A stretch of DNA of 64,000 bases. It comes from Encephalitozoon hellem ATCC 50504. Its lineage: Eukaryota; Microsporidia; Unikaryonidae. The position numbers and the translations under genes were made by a program. A model generated the notes under the pieces. It saw only the letters and a list, made by a program, of their open reading frames with translations. It was not told the DNA's origin and did no database searches. Location of the stretch: NCBI RefSeq assembly GCF_000277815.2, contig NW_004057898.1:1-64000 (forward strand). The letters are read 5' to 3'. This document shows positions 1 through 7,741 of this stretch, piece after piece. Position 1 is the stretch's first letter. Each line of letters begins with the position of its first letter.

Positions 1-195
1 TTGGGAGGCAAGATGGATTGCTGCTCCTGTCTCTGCTCCTGCCTGTTGTTGGGGGTGGATTTCTTAGATGCGATTGGGTAGTGAGTGATGTTGCAGATGT
101 GTGATATACTCTGTGAACTGCTATAATCGAGATGTTCGTCATCATCTCCATATGGAAATTTTCTGTCATGTATAATCGATCGAGGATGCTAGCCC

Positions 196-1515
196 ATGGA
201 AAGTTCTGACAATTCCTTTCAAAAACGTATTGAGAATCTATTCAGAGTTTTGATACAAAGATGTTTGAATGACGACGGACTTCTCGATTTAAAGACTGAT
301 ATCGAAAAATTTGCTAGTATCTACAAAGACCAGACATCAAATGAACAAAAGGAATCTTTAAATGCATTAGTAAGAGAAATAGACCATTTTATAAGTATAG
401 TGGGTAATTGCAAGATTCAAATACCGGATGTTGCAGCGGAAGAAGAGTTGTTATCAAAAACACTAAACGATATTTTTCCTGAATTACAGAGCGATGATAT
501 TAATAGTGCTGCTCGCAAAATATTTAATGATATTTACAATTTAAATGAGGAATTTGGCCATAGTATACTACAAGAAGAAGCTGAAAACTTCTCGGTATCG
601 GATTTTGTTTCAAGAAAAATTCAATCCTTTCAAGATAAACTTAATGAGAAACTAAGTAATTTTGTTGGTCATAATGAAGTTATTGATGCAATATTGGGGT
701 ATTATAGAAAACTCAAACCCTCTGACTTATCCCAAAAGGCCCCTACTGGTACTGGTATCATTGAAAGAGTCATTCAAAAGATTAAGGAATTAGGGGTAGG
801 TGGTATACTCATTGGGTTTATTATTGTGTTAGTTATCCAGGGGATTCTCTGGGCCACTGGACAACATGATGGAGTGATCGGGAAGGCATGGAGTACAACA
901 TTATATTCAGTGGCAACGATTGGAGCAATGTTATATCTAGTATGGGTTGCTAAAAAAAGTTATAATTCGCTTGATCGTGCTTATAGTGTAATAACGGGAG
1001 AGGTTACTCATGGTGGAATAATGGAAGTGCTGACGAACAGAGAAACACTGACGGCGATTGCAAGCATGATACCGATGGTTGTTGGAATTCCGAACATGGG
1101 AACCATTCTGAGCAGTATATATGGCTTAACGGTTGCTGCGACTAGTATTGTGATGATATATGTTCATAATCTTTCATTGACTGAAATGAACTTGAAGGAG
1201 ATAGGTGTAGTTATGGTTGGAAACATTTTGGTGATTTCACTATACCTTATTGGGTATAAGAAGAGTTTTGAAGACGATGGCTATGGACCCAACTATCGAA
1301 TGCATATCGGAATGATTATATTCGTCTTCCTTCTACTCCTTTTGTCCTTCATTTCGAAAAGAAAGACTAATAACACTACAGAACCCGGGATTAAGTCTCA
1401 TGTAGTGTTTACGATAACCTTACTAGTTAGTACGTTTGTGTCCTTTGTCGCAGGGCGTGAATACAGACAACTATATGGAGGCGTGAACGGTTACGAGAGT
1501 CGCACAGCTGCCTGA
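196..1515 (+). CDS. Orphan multi-pass membrane protein
   Basis: I do not recognise this 439-residue protein. The first 195 residues are hydrophilic and probably helical. From about residue 200 to 420 there are six or seven hydrophobic segments (near 201-220, 234-252, 284-300, 303-323, 335-353, 370-387 and 402-419), so the C-terminal half should be membrane embedded. No signal peptide is visible. The start ATG is preceded directly by CCC (AGCCCATGG). The coding sequence looks more AT-rich than its right-hand neighbours, and the gene sits at the window edge before the largest spacer seen here. It could belong to a subtelomeric, genus-restricted membrane family; that is inference from position and lack of resemblance. 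Confidence 0.75.
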   Translation: MESSDNSFQKRIENLFRVLIQRCLNDDGLLDLKTDIEKFASIYKDQTSNEQKESLNALVREIDHFISIVGNCKIQIPDVAAEEELLSKTLNDIFPELQSDDINSAARKIFNDIYNLNEEFGHSILQEEAENFSVSDFVSRKIQSFQDKLNEKLSNFVGHNEVIDAILGYYRKLKPSDLSQKAPTGTGIIERVIQKIKELGVGGILIGFIIVLVIQGILWATGQHDGVIGKAWSTTLYSVATIGAMLYLVWVAKKSYNSLDRAYSVITGEVTHGGIMEVLTNRETLTAIASMIPMVVGIPNMGTILSSIYGLTVAATSIVMIYVHNLSLTEMNLKEIGVVMVGNILVISLYLIGYKKSFEDDGYGPNYRMHIGMIIFVFLLLLLSFISKRKTNNTTEPGIKSHVVFTITLLVSTFVSFVAGREYRQLYGGVNGYESRTAA

Positions 1516-1843
1516 TAAAGAATGCCATATGAAGCGTTTTTCTATTTATTTGAAATGCTTGAAGTATTCTTGAGGCCATATGCATCAAGAGCTTTTGGAC
1601 GTTATGAGTTGATATGGGCTGTGCTTATATCTCTTCAGCACTCCTTTCGGCAGTTTATTTTATCTAAGTAGAGGAGCAGCACCACCTGTCTTTTTGTTGA
1701 AATAAACAGATCCTGACGGGGTTTTATAATAATCTTTCTTATTCTAGATAAATCTTGGCGGGTTTTTGGGCTTTATATTGGAAATCAAAACAATCCCTGA
1801 AAGATGTTTGTCCTTTTGAACTTTATATCGAAAATAAAAGAAG
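1516..1843. other. Largest gene-free spacer; nothing identified
   Basis: This AT-rich stretch between the orphan membrane protein and the disulfide isomerase gene holds no ATG-initiated frame longer than a dozen codons. It contains several T-runs, two CATATG palindromes and an AATAAA-like string, but no tRNA, no repeat array and no recognisable RNA gene. It probably carries the 3' end signals of the left gene and the promoter of the right gene. Confidence 0.5.
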
Positions 1844-1852
1844 CCCCCCCCC
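1844..1852 (+). promoter_or_regulatory. C9 tract just upstream of the PDI start
   Basis: Nine consecutive C residues end four bases before the ATG at 1857. This is an extreme form of the C-rich start-proximal signal seen before most genes in the window, and it supports 1857 rather than an upstream TTG as the initiation site. By analogy with other Encephalitozoon genes it may mark strong expression; that is inference. Confidence 0.5.
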
Positions 1853-1856
1853 AAGT

Positions 1857-3200
1857 ATGTTTGGCTTTGTGCTTACTATTGCTTTATATGATTATGCAAT
1901 GGGACGGGAATCCCATGTTCAAGGAAGCCAACTAATTGACAACCTGAAGATTGTCCCGAGTCCATCAATGATTGGAATGCTGAAGGAGATGAAAGGTCTT
2001 TTTTCGTATGTATCTGAAAATGAGAAGTTTGACGGGGAAGGTATTGAGGTAAAGCATGACGGGAGGATGTTTGTAGTTCCCAGTACTGAGGATGTTGAGA
2101 AGGCTGTAGATGTTCTAAAGAAGTACCCGGCACCAAGCGAAGAGGCCATTAGTGCCATGAGGTCTGGAGACGGAAATGCAGAAGGCCAGCTAGGGAACTT
2201 TATTGTGTATTTTTTGGATAGCTCTGGGTATAAGGAAAGTTTGCAAAGAAATAAGGAGGGTTTTGCAGAATTCGTATCTACGGATTTATCTCTTGCGTCT
2301 TCGCTAGAGGTCCCTGTTCCTGGGATATATGGGTATAATGCAAATGACAGGCTGTCGTATAAGCTACCTCTGAGTGAAGAAAACATCAAGAGAGTTATTT
2401 CTTTATCGAACCTTTCGATTTTTGGGTTTACTTCGCCAGCCAACATTTCGCTGTACAGGTCGCTGAAGGGAACTATCTTTTACATTTTCTTTGACACGAA
2501 GAGTGGACCTGAGGCATTGATGGAGTATTTTGGAGTTTTAAATGACTTTAGGTATGATGTTCGGGTGATAATTATCCCGAGGATCAAGGAAAGTGTCGAT
2601 CTTAGCGAGTATGGGCTTACGGAAGAAAACCTTCCTGGATGCATATCGATCAGTGAAGACGGAGGAAAATATGTCCTAAAGAATGTATCGAGGGAGAGCA
2701 TTTCTGGATTTGTGAAGGATGTGCTGGATAAGAAGGCTGAGGTATTCTACAAGTCTCAGGACGAGCCTGAAGACAACGATAGCAGGAGTGTAAAGGTTGT
2801 TACCAGGAACAATGTTAAGACATATATTGAAGATGCATCCAAGGACAGACTCATAGTGTTTGGTACTGAAAGATGTCCCCACTGCGTCCGAGTCAAGCCT
2901 GTTATTGAGAAGCTGGGAGAGATTGTAAGAGACCACGCAAACGATAAGGTATTTGTTGGATATTGTGATGTTGGGATGAACGACATGAATGACTTTGACA
3001 TCCAATTCGTCCCTACTCTTTTGCTCTATAAGGCTGGAGGGAAGGAGAGTGTTCTATATTCTGGCGGGGAGAGGAATCTTCCAAATCTGGCCGGTTTTAT
3101 CCGCGAATATGGGGGATTGGGAGTTGATCTGTCTGAGTTCGTGGCGCCTGAGGGTGAGAGGAAGTTCGAGGTGGGAGATGATGCAAGAGCCGAGCTCTGA
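1857..3200 (+). CDS. Protein disulfide isomerase (thioredoxin-fold, CPHC)
   Basis: This 447-residue protein should catalyse disulfide formation and isomerisation in the endoplasmic reticulum. It begins with a short hydrophobic signal peptide (MFGFVLTIAL). The C-terminal thioredoxin domain, about residues 312-435, carries the active site Cys340-Pro-His-Cys343 and a cis-proline segment (FVPTLLLY). The middle of the protein is compatible with redox-inactive thioredoxin-like domains, since no second CxxC is visible. The C-terminus reads RAEL, which may be a divergent KDEL-type retrieval signal. Classical PDI has two active domains and about 500 residues, so this is a single-site form. The frame is open upstream to a TTG, but the ATG at 1857 has a C9 tract before it and starts the signal peptide. 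Confidence 0.88.
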   Translation: MFGFVLTIALYDYAMGRESHVQGSQLIDNLKIVPSPSMIGMLKEMKGLFSYVSENEKFDGEGIEVKHDGRMFVVPSTEDVEKAVDVLKKYPAPSEEAISAMRSGDGNAEGQLGNFIVYFLDSSGYKESLQRNKEGFAEFVSTDLSLASSLEVPVPGIYGYNANDRLSYKLPLSEENIKRVISLSNLSIFGFTSPANISLYRSLKGTIFYIFFDTKSGPEALMEYFGVLNDFRYDVRVIIIPRIKESVDLSEYGLTEENLPGCISISEDGGKYVLKNVSRESISGFVKDVLDKKAEVFYKSQDEPEDNDSRSVKVVTRNNVKTYIEDASKDRLIVFGTERCPHCVRVKPVIEKLGEIVRDHANDKVFVGYCDVGMNDMNDFDIQFVPTLLLYKAGGKESVLYSGGERNLPNLAGFIREYGGLGVDLSEFVAPEGERKFEVGDDARAEL

Positions 3201-3258
3201 TGAAATTAAATGTAATTCCATCCTAGTACTTTTTTGGACAAAATTCTATCCTACAAAG

Positions 3259-3720
3259 ATGGATGTGCCAAGCATTATTCTTAAGCTTCTAGCAGATGGA
3301 ATTGTTTATGGGGAATATTACGAGGCCTTGGGTGCACTGAATGAGCTTCTTAGGCCTATACAATATGAGGTGGTTAGGTGGCCTGATGGATCGTGTATTG
3401 TGCTAAAAGACAACAGGAGTTTGTGCCAACCTGATGCTAGGGCCAAAGAGATTGAGGAAGTGTTCAGAAGAGTGGCATGTGGGATGCCTGTGTCTGGAGA
3501 TGTGGTTGATGCACTCATTCGAGAGCGATGGATTGAAAATGTTGATGGAAGCCTTCTGCTAAGTAAAAGATCACTAGTACAGCACACGGACTTTATCTTG
3601 GGATTGGAAGGAGGGTATGTGATCTGTGATGTCTGTGGATTTCTAAGTGCCGGGGGAGAAGTCCATGAATTCTGTAAGTCACTTCTGGAAAAGGAAAGAG
3701 GCTTAAATGGAGGGGATTGA
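3259..3720 (+). CDS. NSE1: Nse1-like subunit of the SMC5/6 complex
   Basis: The 153-residue product resembles Nse1, the winged-helix and RING-like subunit of the Smc5/6 DNA repair complex. The pattern 'ALIRERWIENVDGSLLLSKRSL' (residues about 85-106) fits the Nse1 signature in which a hydrophobic helix and a conserved Trp precede a short strand and an L-G/S-x-R-x-L segment. It is followed by Cys123-x2-Cys126, His136 and Cys139. The usual Nse1 RING has eight zinc ligands; here the protein stops after about four, so the ubiquitin-ligase half looks truncated. The frame also extends into the end of the disulfide isomerase gene, but the ATG at 3259 avoids that overlap. The identification rests on pattern only; an unrelated zinc protein is possible. 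Confidence 0.55.
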   Translation: MDVPSIILKLLADGIVYGEYYEALGALNELLRPIQYEVVRWPDGSCIVLKDNRSLCQPDARAKEIEEVFRRVACGMPVSGDVVDALIRERWIENVDGSLLLSKRSLVQHTDFILGLEGGYVICDVCGFLSAGGEVHEFCKSLLEKERGLNGGD

Positions 3721-3743
3721 TATTCCATCATCAGTAACCCCGG

Positions 3744-4133
3744 ATGGGGATTCTTGAAGTAGAGTTTCCGTTCAGGATTGATGAAACGCACCCAAGACTT
3801 AAGATGGAGGTTGCGATGGAGAGAAAGGAAGACCTGGTGTCATTCAGCATAGAGTATGATATGGATCTTGCAATAGACAATGCTGAGCTTAAGTCCAAGG
3901 AAGAAGTCCGAGGACGGTTTATGTATGTCTACAAGTTTGTCAATCTGGACAGTGCAATGGAGTTTATGGAAAACAGCCAGGCAAAGGCACTGGAAGCCAA
4001 AAGACTGCTGGATGTGGAAAAAGTAGAAAGGGAAATGGACTCATTTATGGAGAGGTATGAAGCAGGAGAGAAGAGATCCAAGAAGAAGAGGACAATTGTT
4101 GTTGGGGAGGATGGGTTCATGAAATATGTTTAG
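3744..4133 (+). CDS. Small protein, possibly Rrp7-like ribosome biogenesis factor
   Basis: This is a 129-residue hydrophilic protein. A short beta-rich N-terminal half ends in a 'YVYKFVNLDSAMEF' segment that resembles the last strand of an RRM-like fold. A long charged helix follows, with a basic KRSKKKR patch and a terminal 'VGEDGFMKYV'. The late acidic-Asp-Gly-aromatic motif after a basic helix recalls the C-terminus of Rrp7, which acts in small-subunit pre-rRNA processing with snoRNPs. The homology is weak by eye, and a different RNA-binding factor is equally possible. The start is supported by a CCCCGG string directly upstream. Another nucleolar gene, NOP56, lies nearby on the opposite strand. 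Confidence 0.5.
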   Translation: MGILEVEFPFRIDETHPRLKMEVAMERKEDLVSFSIEYDMDLAIDNAELKSKEEVRGRFMYVYKFVNLDSAMEFMENSQAKALEAKRLLDVEKVEREMDSFMERYEAGEKRSKKKRTIVVGEDGFMKYV

Positions 4134-4179
4134 CACCCGTACTGCACTAGAAAGTTTTAGAAGGAAAGAACTTTTATTA

Positions 4180-4800
4180 TTAGGACAGTAAAAATACAAT
4201 AAACTCTTGGATGATAACTATTCCGAACAGGTAGTATGCCCTTCTCATCCTCTCGACCCCTCTATCCATAACACGCCTCTTCAAGCTTCTACTCAAAAAT
4301 ATAAAGAAGCTTACATAAAGATACACACCGACGATCATCTTTACATACTGTACCTTGTTCAGCTGCAAGATTACAGCAATGACATACTTGTATCCGCTGT
4401 ATGCTATCACATCAAGTGTGCCTAGGGCCACATCAAAAAAGTATCCGGATGCTCTTGTGAATAGCACACACATGGCTTCGAGGAAAAACAGTCTGGTAAA
4501 CACAATTCCTAGCCTTTCTGGGCTAAACATGCCTTCGAACCCGAGGAAAAGCGCTCTTACCAAGACGTACGAGACAAAACTCATTATCGGAATATACAGC
4601 TCTGGCCTCGCCATCCCTTCATCTTCGCTTGCCCACTCCTTGTTGTTGAATGGAAATAAAATCAGCACAAGCTTCTTTAAGACAAATGTATTGTCTATGT
4701 CAAAGTAATTTCGGAAGGGCTTTAAAGACACTCCCCCAAGGCCTTTGTTGGCATATTCCGTGCTCCTTCTGATTGCCTCTCTTCCTATTTCTATTTCCAT
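4180..4800 (-). CDS. YIF1: Yif1 family ER-Golgi membrane protein
   Basis: The product resembles Yif1, a Yip1-interacting protein of COPII vesicles that functions in ER-to-Golgi traffic. The family hallmark is visible near the N-terminus: 'YFDIDNTFVLKKL' followed by 'LILFPFNNKEW' and 'PELYIPIMSFVSYVL'. Four to five hydrophobic segments fill the C-terminal two thirds, ending in a hydrophobic tail, as expected for the Yif1/Yip1 superfamily. I start at 4800 because GATACCC abuts that ATG; an in-frame ATG at 4824 would add eight residues. At 206 residues it is shorter than yeast Yif1 (about 314), lacking most of the cytosolic N-terminus. Confidence 0.85.
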   Translation of the reverse strand: MEIEIGREAIRRSTEYANKGLGGVSLKPFRNYFDIDNTFVLKKLVLILFPFNNKEWASEDEGMARPELYIPIMSFVSYVLVRALFLGFEGMFSPERLGIVFTRLFFLEAMCVLFTRASGYFFDVALGTLDVIAYSGYKYVIAVILQLNKVQYVKMIVGVYLYVSFFIFLSRSLKRRVMDRGVERMRRAYYLFGIVIIQEFIVFLLS

Positions 4801-4877
4801 GGGTATCCAAGTATAGAAGTTCATCAAAGCAAAAATATCTTTAGTGTAATCCCTAGAGATGTAATTTATTAATCGCC

Positions 4878-6347
4878 TTATCTTCTTTTATTAAATCTCC
4901 TTGATGTCTTTTCTGTTTCCTTGACATCATTTCTTGTCAGGTCAAAACTTACTCTCTTGCTGCTCTTCTGAGAGTCACCTTCGTCCTTATTTTTTTTCTC
5001 GGAAGCCTTGAACATCTCTTCCTTAGACATGTTCCTAGTTGGCTTTTTATTAGGCCTTGCGTCTCTCTTCGGAATCTCCTTGGGCTGCATATCCTCCTCT
5101 TCATCTTCACCTCTTGATATGCCATTTATTCTATCAAACACCCTCTGGATGGCAGTGCTTGTTTTTTCCACCTCCTCATTAGTGCAAAGAGACTGGATCT
5201 TTTTTTCAATTAGCGATCTAAGCTCAAGCCCATACTCAGATCCCCGCTCCCTTCCAAAGTAGTCGATCCTTGCCGCAATGGAGCATTTTGTTGCGATGTA
5301 TCTGCAGATCCTTGCCTTGTCTTTATCCCGTACCCTGGAAACATAGCTAGAAGTGTAGAGAAGCCCGTATTTGGGCGTCTTTTTCCTCATCTTTAGTGAT
5401 TGGAACAATGACTTCTCTGCTCCAAGAAGCTGGAATGTGGATGCAGGAGCCTTTGCGAGATTCAACAGCCCTCCGGCCTGCGAAATAATTCTCGCACCAA
5501 GAACATCACCTAGTATGGCCGCAAGGTTGGGTGCAATGTAGCTCATCTTCTCCTTCAGATACTTGCTGAGGTTTCCTCTGATTTTGATCTTGCCGTCTAC
5601 AATCTCTATTATCCTTCTCAGGTTAACCATGTCTACTGGAGAAAGCTTCATTCCCATCGAGTTCTTCTTCAGCCTCCTTATCTCGTCAAGCCTTTCCTCG
5701 TTTATTCCTGCTACCTCACATCTAGAGCAATCAGGCCCTGCTTCTTCGTTCACAAGATATTTCACAGCTCCAATATATTCATGGTTGTCTTTCAGTAACG
5801 TCCCCAGCTCAGGAAACACCCACCCATATATCTCTCTTATCCTCATGGAGTACGAGTTTATGTCCTTGTCCACCTGTTCCAGCAGCATAACCGTATGTAT
5901 CACAATGAAGTCTTCTCTCTTCACATTGTATTCAACCTTTTCCCTGGAGTATTCGTACGCCAGCCCAAGCACCGTCTGCTTGCCATCGTATTCATCAAGC
6001 CTCATGAGCTTTTTGAAATTCCGTCTAACTCCTCTCATTATGTTCTCGCTATCCTTATGCTTGATCCTAAGCCCATCAAGACTCTTCCTCAGAGAAACAT
6101 CGCAATGCAAAACTTTCACATTGTTGAGCTCAAGAAACCTCTTTAGATCATCGTGGATCTCCCCCTGGGAAAGACATTTCAAATGATCAGACGCCTCGTC
6201 AATGCTCCCAAACTTCATCCCAGACTTCAGATTTAGGACTTCCGTGAGCTTGGTGTAATCATCATACGTCGACTTTGACATATCCTCATATTCCTTGAGC
6301 TCAAACAGCCCGTATCCTCCGGCATACTCAAATAGCAAGTGTTCCAT
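4878..6347 (-). CDS. NOP56: Nop56, box C/D snoRNP core protein
   Basis: This 489-residue protein is a core component of box C/D snoRNPs, which direct rRNA 2'-O-methylation with fibrillarin in the nucleolus. The N-terminus 'LLFEYAGGYGLFEL' matches the Nop56/58 start. It is followed by a coiled-coil region and the NOP domain at about residues 240-380, including 'YIAPNLAAILGDVLGARII', 'GLLNLAKAPASTFQLLGAEK' and 'KTPKYGLLYTSSYV'. The wording around GAEKSLFQSLK and TPKYG favours Nop56 over Nop58. The basic and acidic C-terminal tail is family typical. The ATG at 6347 is preceded by ACCCC. Convergent spacing to SUA5 is not an issue, as both lie on the same strand with a 73-bp gap. Confidence 0.93.
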   Translation of the reverse strand: MEHLLFEYAGGYGLFELKEYEDMSKSTYDDYTKLTEVLNLKSGMKFGSIDEASDHLKCLSQGEIHDDLKRFLELNNVKVLHCDVSLRKSLDGLRIKHKDSENIMRGVRRNFKKLMRLDEYDGKQTVLGLAYEYSREKVEYNVKREDFIVIHTVMLLEQVDKDINSYSMRIREIYGWVFPELGTLLKDNHEYIGAVKYLVNEEAGPDCSRCEVAGINEERLDEIRRLKKNSMGMKLSPVDMVNLRRIIEIVDGKIKIRGNLSKYLKEKMSYIAPNLAAILGDVLGARIISQAGGLLNLAKAPASTFQLLGAEKSLFQSLKMRKKTPKYGLLYTSSYVSRVRDKDKARICRYIATKCSIAARIDYFGRERGSEYGLELRSLIEKKIQSLCTNEEVEKTSTAIQRVFDRINGISRGEDEEEDMQPKEIPKRDARPNKKPTRNMSKEEMFKASEKKNKDEGDSQKSSKRVSFDLTRNDVKETEKTSRRFNKRR

Positions 6348-6420
6348 GGGGTCCAGTACTTCTGCTTTTCTAAGCTTTGAAGACAGCCAAACTCGGAGGG
6401 CAAAAAAGCAGTTTAATCAA

Positions 6421-7434
6421 CTATAGCATAATAATGTCATCTGCAGCTCTTTCCAGCCTATCCATAATCGCATATCCCTCCCCGCCGAAATCCACACCAG
6501 CAATCAAAATCACATCGCTGGTCTTGTCAAGCCTTCTAAGCCCCTCAAAAAGGTTTCTGCATACCTCTCTCTTGTCATTTCCCATGTTGAAGACATCAAC
6601 CTTTCTGCCAAGAGGAACCTCAATGTTCATTCCAGAATGCAGCCCAACTCCTATTCTAGCGACGCCAGGATTTGCTTCGATGTACCTGAGAATTCTACTT
6701 TCCACCTCTCTTGGCTTTCCTTTGAATAGGACCAGAGGCGATCTCGGAGAGTAATGCTTGTACTTCTGTCCTGGAGACAACACTGCTTCGCCGCTCACAG
6801 CCTTGTTTTTCATGACCACCTCGCAGCTAACAGCACTCCTTATGTCCTCAATCCCCACTCCCCCCGGCCTTAACACCTGGATGGCACCGTCTGAATACCA
6901 CACAACAGTAGATTCTACCCCAACAGGACAGGGCCCTCCATCAATTATCATCCCCACTCTATCTCCAAAATCCTCAACCACATGCTCGACAGTTGTGGGA
7001 CTTGGCCTTCCACTTACATTGGCAGAAGGTGCTGCTACTGGTGCTCCAAGCTTTTCGATTATTTTTAGTAGCTGTTCGTTCCTGGGCATTCTAACGGCAA
7101 TGGTGTCAAGCCCTCCCCTAACAACGGGATTCACATTGTCCTTCGACTTGAACAGAAGACTCAGGGGCCCTGGCCAGAACTTGTCCATCAGCTTCTTGTA
7201 CTCCACAGGAATAGGACCCTCAATAACGTCTTCAAGCATCTTCTCCGAAGAGACATGGACAATAAGCGGGTTGTCTGCAGGCCTTCTCTTGAGCTCAAAT
7301 ATCTTTTCCACTGCACGAGGATTATGGATGCTTGCTGCCAGTCCATACACAGTTTCTGTGGGGACAACCACCACGTCATCAAAGAACTTTACAACTGAAT
7401 CTATGTCGAGATCCCTTATGCTGACTATCCTCAT
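6421..7434 (-). CDS. SUA5: Threonylcarbamoyl-AMP synthase Sua5
   Basis: The enzyme makes threonylcarbamoyl-AMP from threonine, bicarbonate and ATP, the first step of t6A37 formation on ANN-decoding tRNAs. The YrdC/SUA5 domain occupies about residues 10-200: 'VVPTETVYGLAA', 'KRRPADNPLIVHV', 'PSANVSGRPSPT' and 'GVESTVV' are all present. The Sua5-type C-terminal domain follows, starting around 'LSPGQKYKHYSPRSPL'. At 337 residues it is the long Sua5 form rather than the short YrdC form. It is divergent from TFB5, and the 61-bp intergenic region contains two copies of GGCCCTTGC, one near each start. Confidence 0.95.
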   Translation of the reverse strand: MRIVSIRDLDIDSVVKFFDDVVVVPTETVYGLAASIHNPRAVEKIFELKRRPADNPLIVHVSSEKMLEDVIEGPIPVEYKKLMDKFWPGPLSLLFKSKDNVNPVVRGGLDTIAVRMPRNEQLLKIIEKLGAPVAAPSANVSGRPSPTTVEHVVEDFGDRVGMIIDGGPCPVGVESTVVWYSDGAIQVLRPGGVGIEDIRSAVSCEVVMKNKAVSGEAVLSPGQKYKHYSPRSPLVLFKGKPREVESRILRYIEANPGVARIGVGLHSGMNIEVPLGRKVDVFNMGNDKREVCRNLFEGLRRLDKTSDVILIAGVDFGGEGYAIMDRLERAADDIIML

Positions 7435-7442
7435 TTCACCAG

Positions 7443-7494
7443 GGCCCTTGCTGGAAAATGAAATCGATGTTAAGCATTAAGAACTGGCCCTTGC
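7443..7494. promoter_or_regulatory. Bidirectional SUA5/TFB5 promoter with duplicated GGCCCTTGC
   Basis: The 9-mer GGCCCTTGC occurs at 7443-7451 and again at 7486-7494. The second copy ends one base before the TFB5 ATG. Read on the minus strand, the first copy is GCAAGGGCC and ends about 8 nt before the SUA5 ATG. Each gene of the divergent pair therefore has one copy at its start. These are probably variants of the C-rich start-proximal signal; function is inferred. Confidence 0.4.
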
Positions 7495-7495
7495 G

Positions 7496-7693
7496 ATGGT
7501 GAAGGCAACAAAAGGCTATTTCCTCAGAACAGAACCCAGTGTGAAGGAAGTGATACTCAAGCTTGGAGAGACGGAGAACTTCATAATAGAGGACATAAAT
7601 GACACGTGCGTTTTCATCACACCAGAGGCAGCCTCGGACATCAAAGAGCGAGTTGAGCTCATAATGAACAATGCAAAGAATCCGGGGAAGTGA
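7496..7693 (+). CDS. TFB5: TFIIH subunit Tfb5 (TTDA/GTF2H5)
   Basis: This 65-residue protein matches Tfb5/TTDA, the smallest TFIIH core subunit. It binds p52/Tfb2 and stimulates the XPB translocase during nucleotide excision repair and transcription initiation. The family pattern is clear from end to end: 'VKATKGYFLRTEPSVKEVIL', 'FIIEDINDTCVFI' and a C-terminal 'IKERVELIMNN' helix. The length is as expected (65-75 residues). It lies 48 bp upstream of RAD2 on the same strand, placing two nucleotide excision repair genes side by side. A cyclin H-like TFIIH/CAK subunit is also in this window at 40.4 kb. Confidence 0.9.
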   Translation: MVKATKGYFLRTEPSVKEVILKLGETENFIIEDINDTCVFITPEAASDIKERVELIMNNAKNPGK

Positions 7694-7741
7694 AGGCTTC
7701 TCTCGAGTGGAAGGATATGTTATGAGCTTTGCATAGCCCCT

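Noticed and set aside
1..195. Short Cys-rich frame (22 codons) at the left edge
   Set aside because: Too short, no start signal and no resemblance; it lies in a GC-rich imperfect repeat of GCTCCTG.
5563..6186. A 207-codon plus-strand frame antisense to NOP56
   Set aside because: It lies wholly within the conserved Nop56 coding region and encodes a Ser/Leu-rich shadow without recognisable domains.
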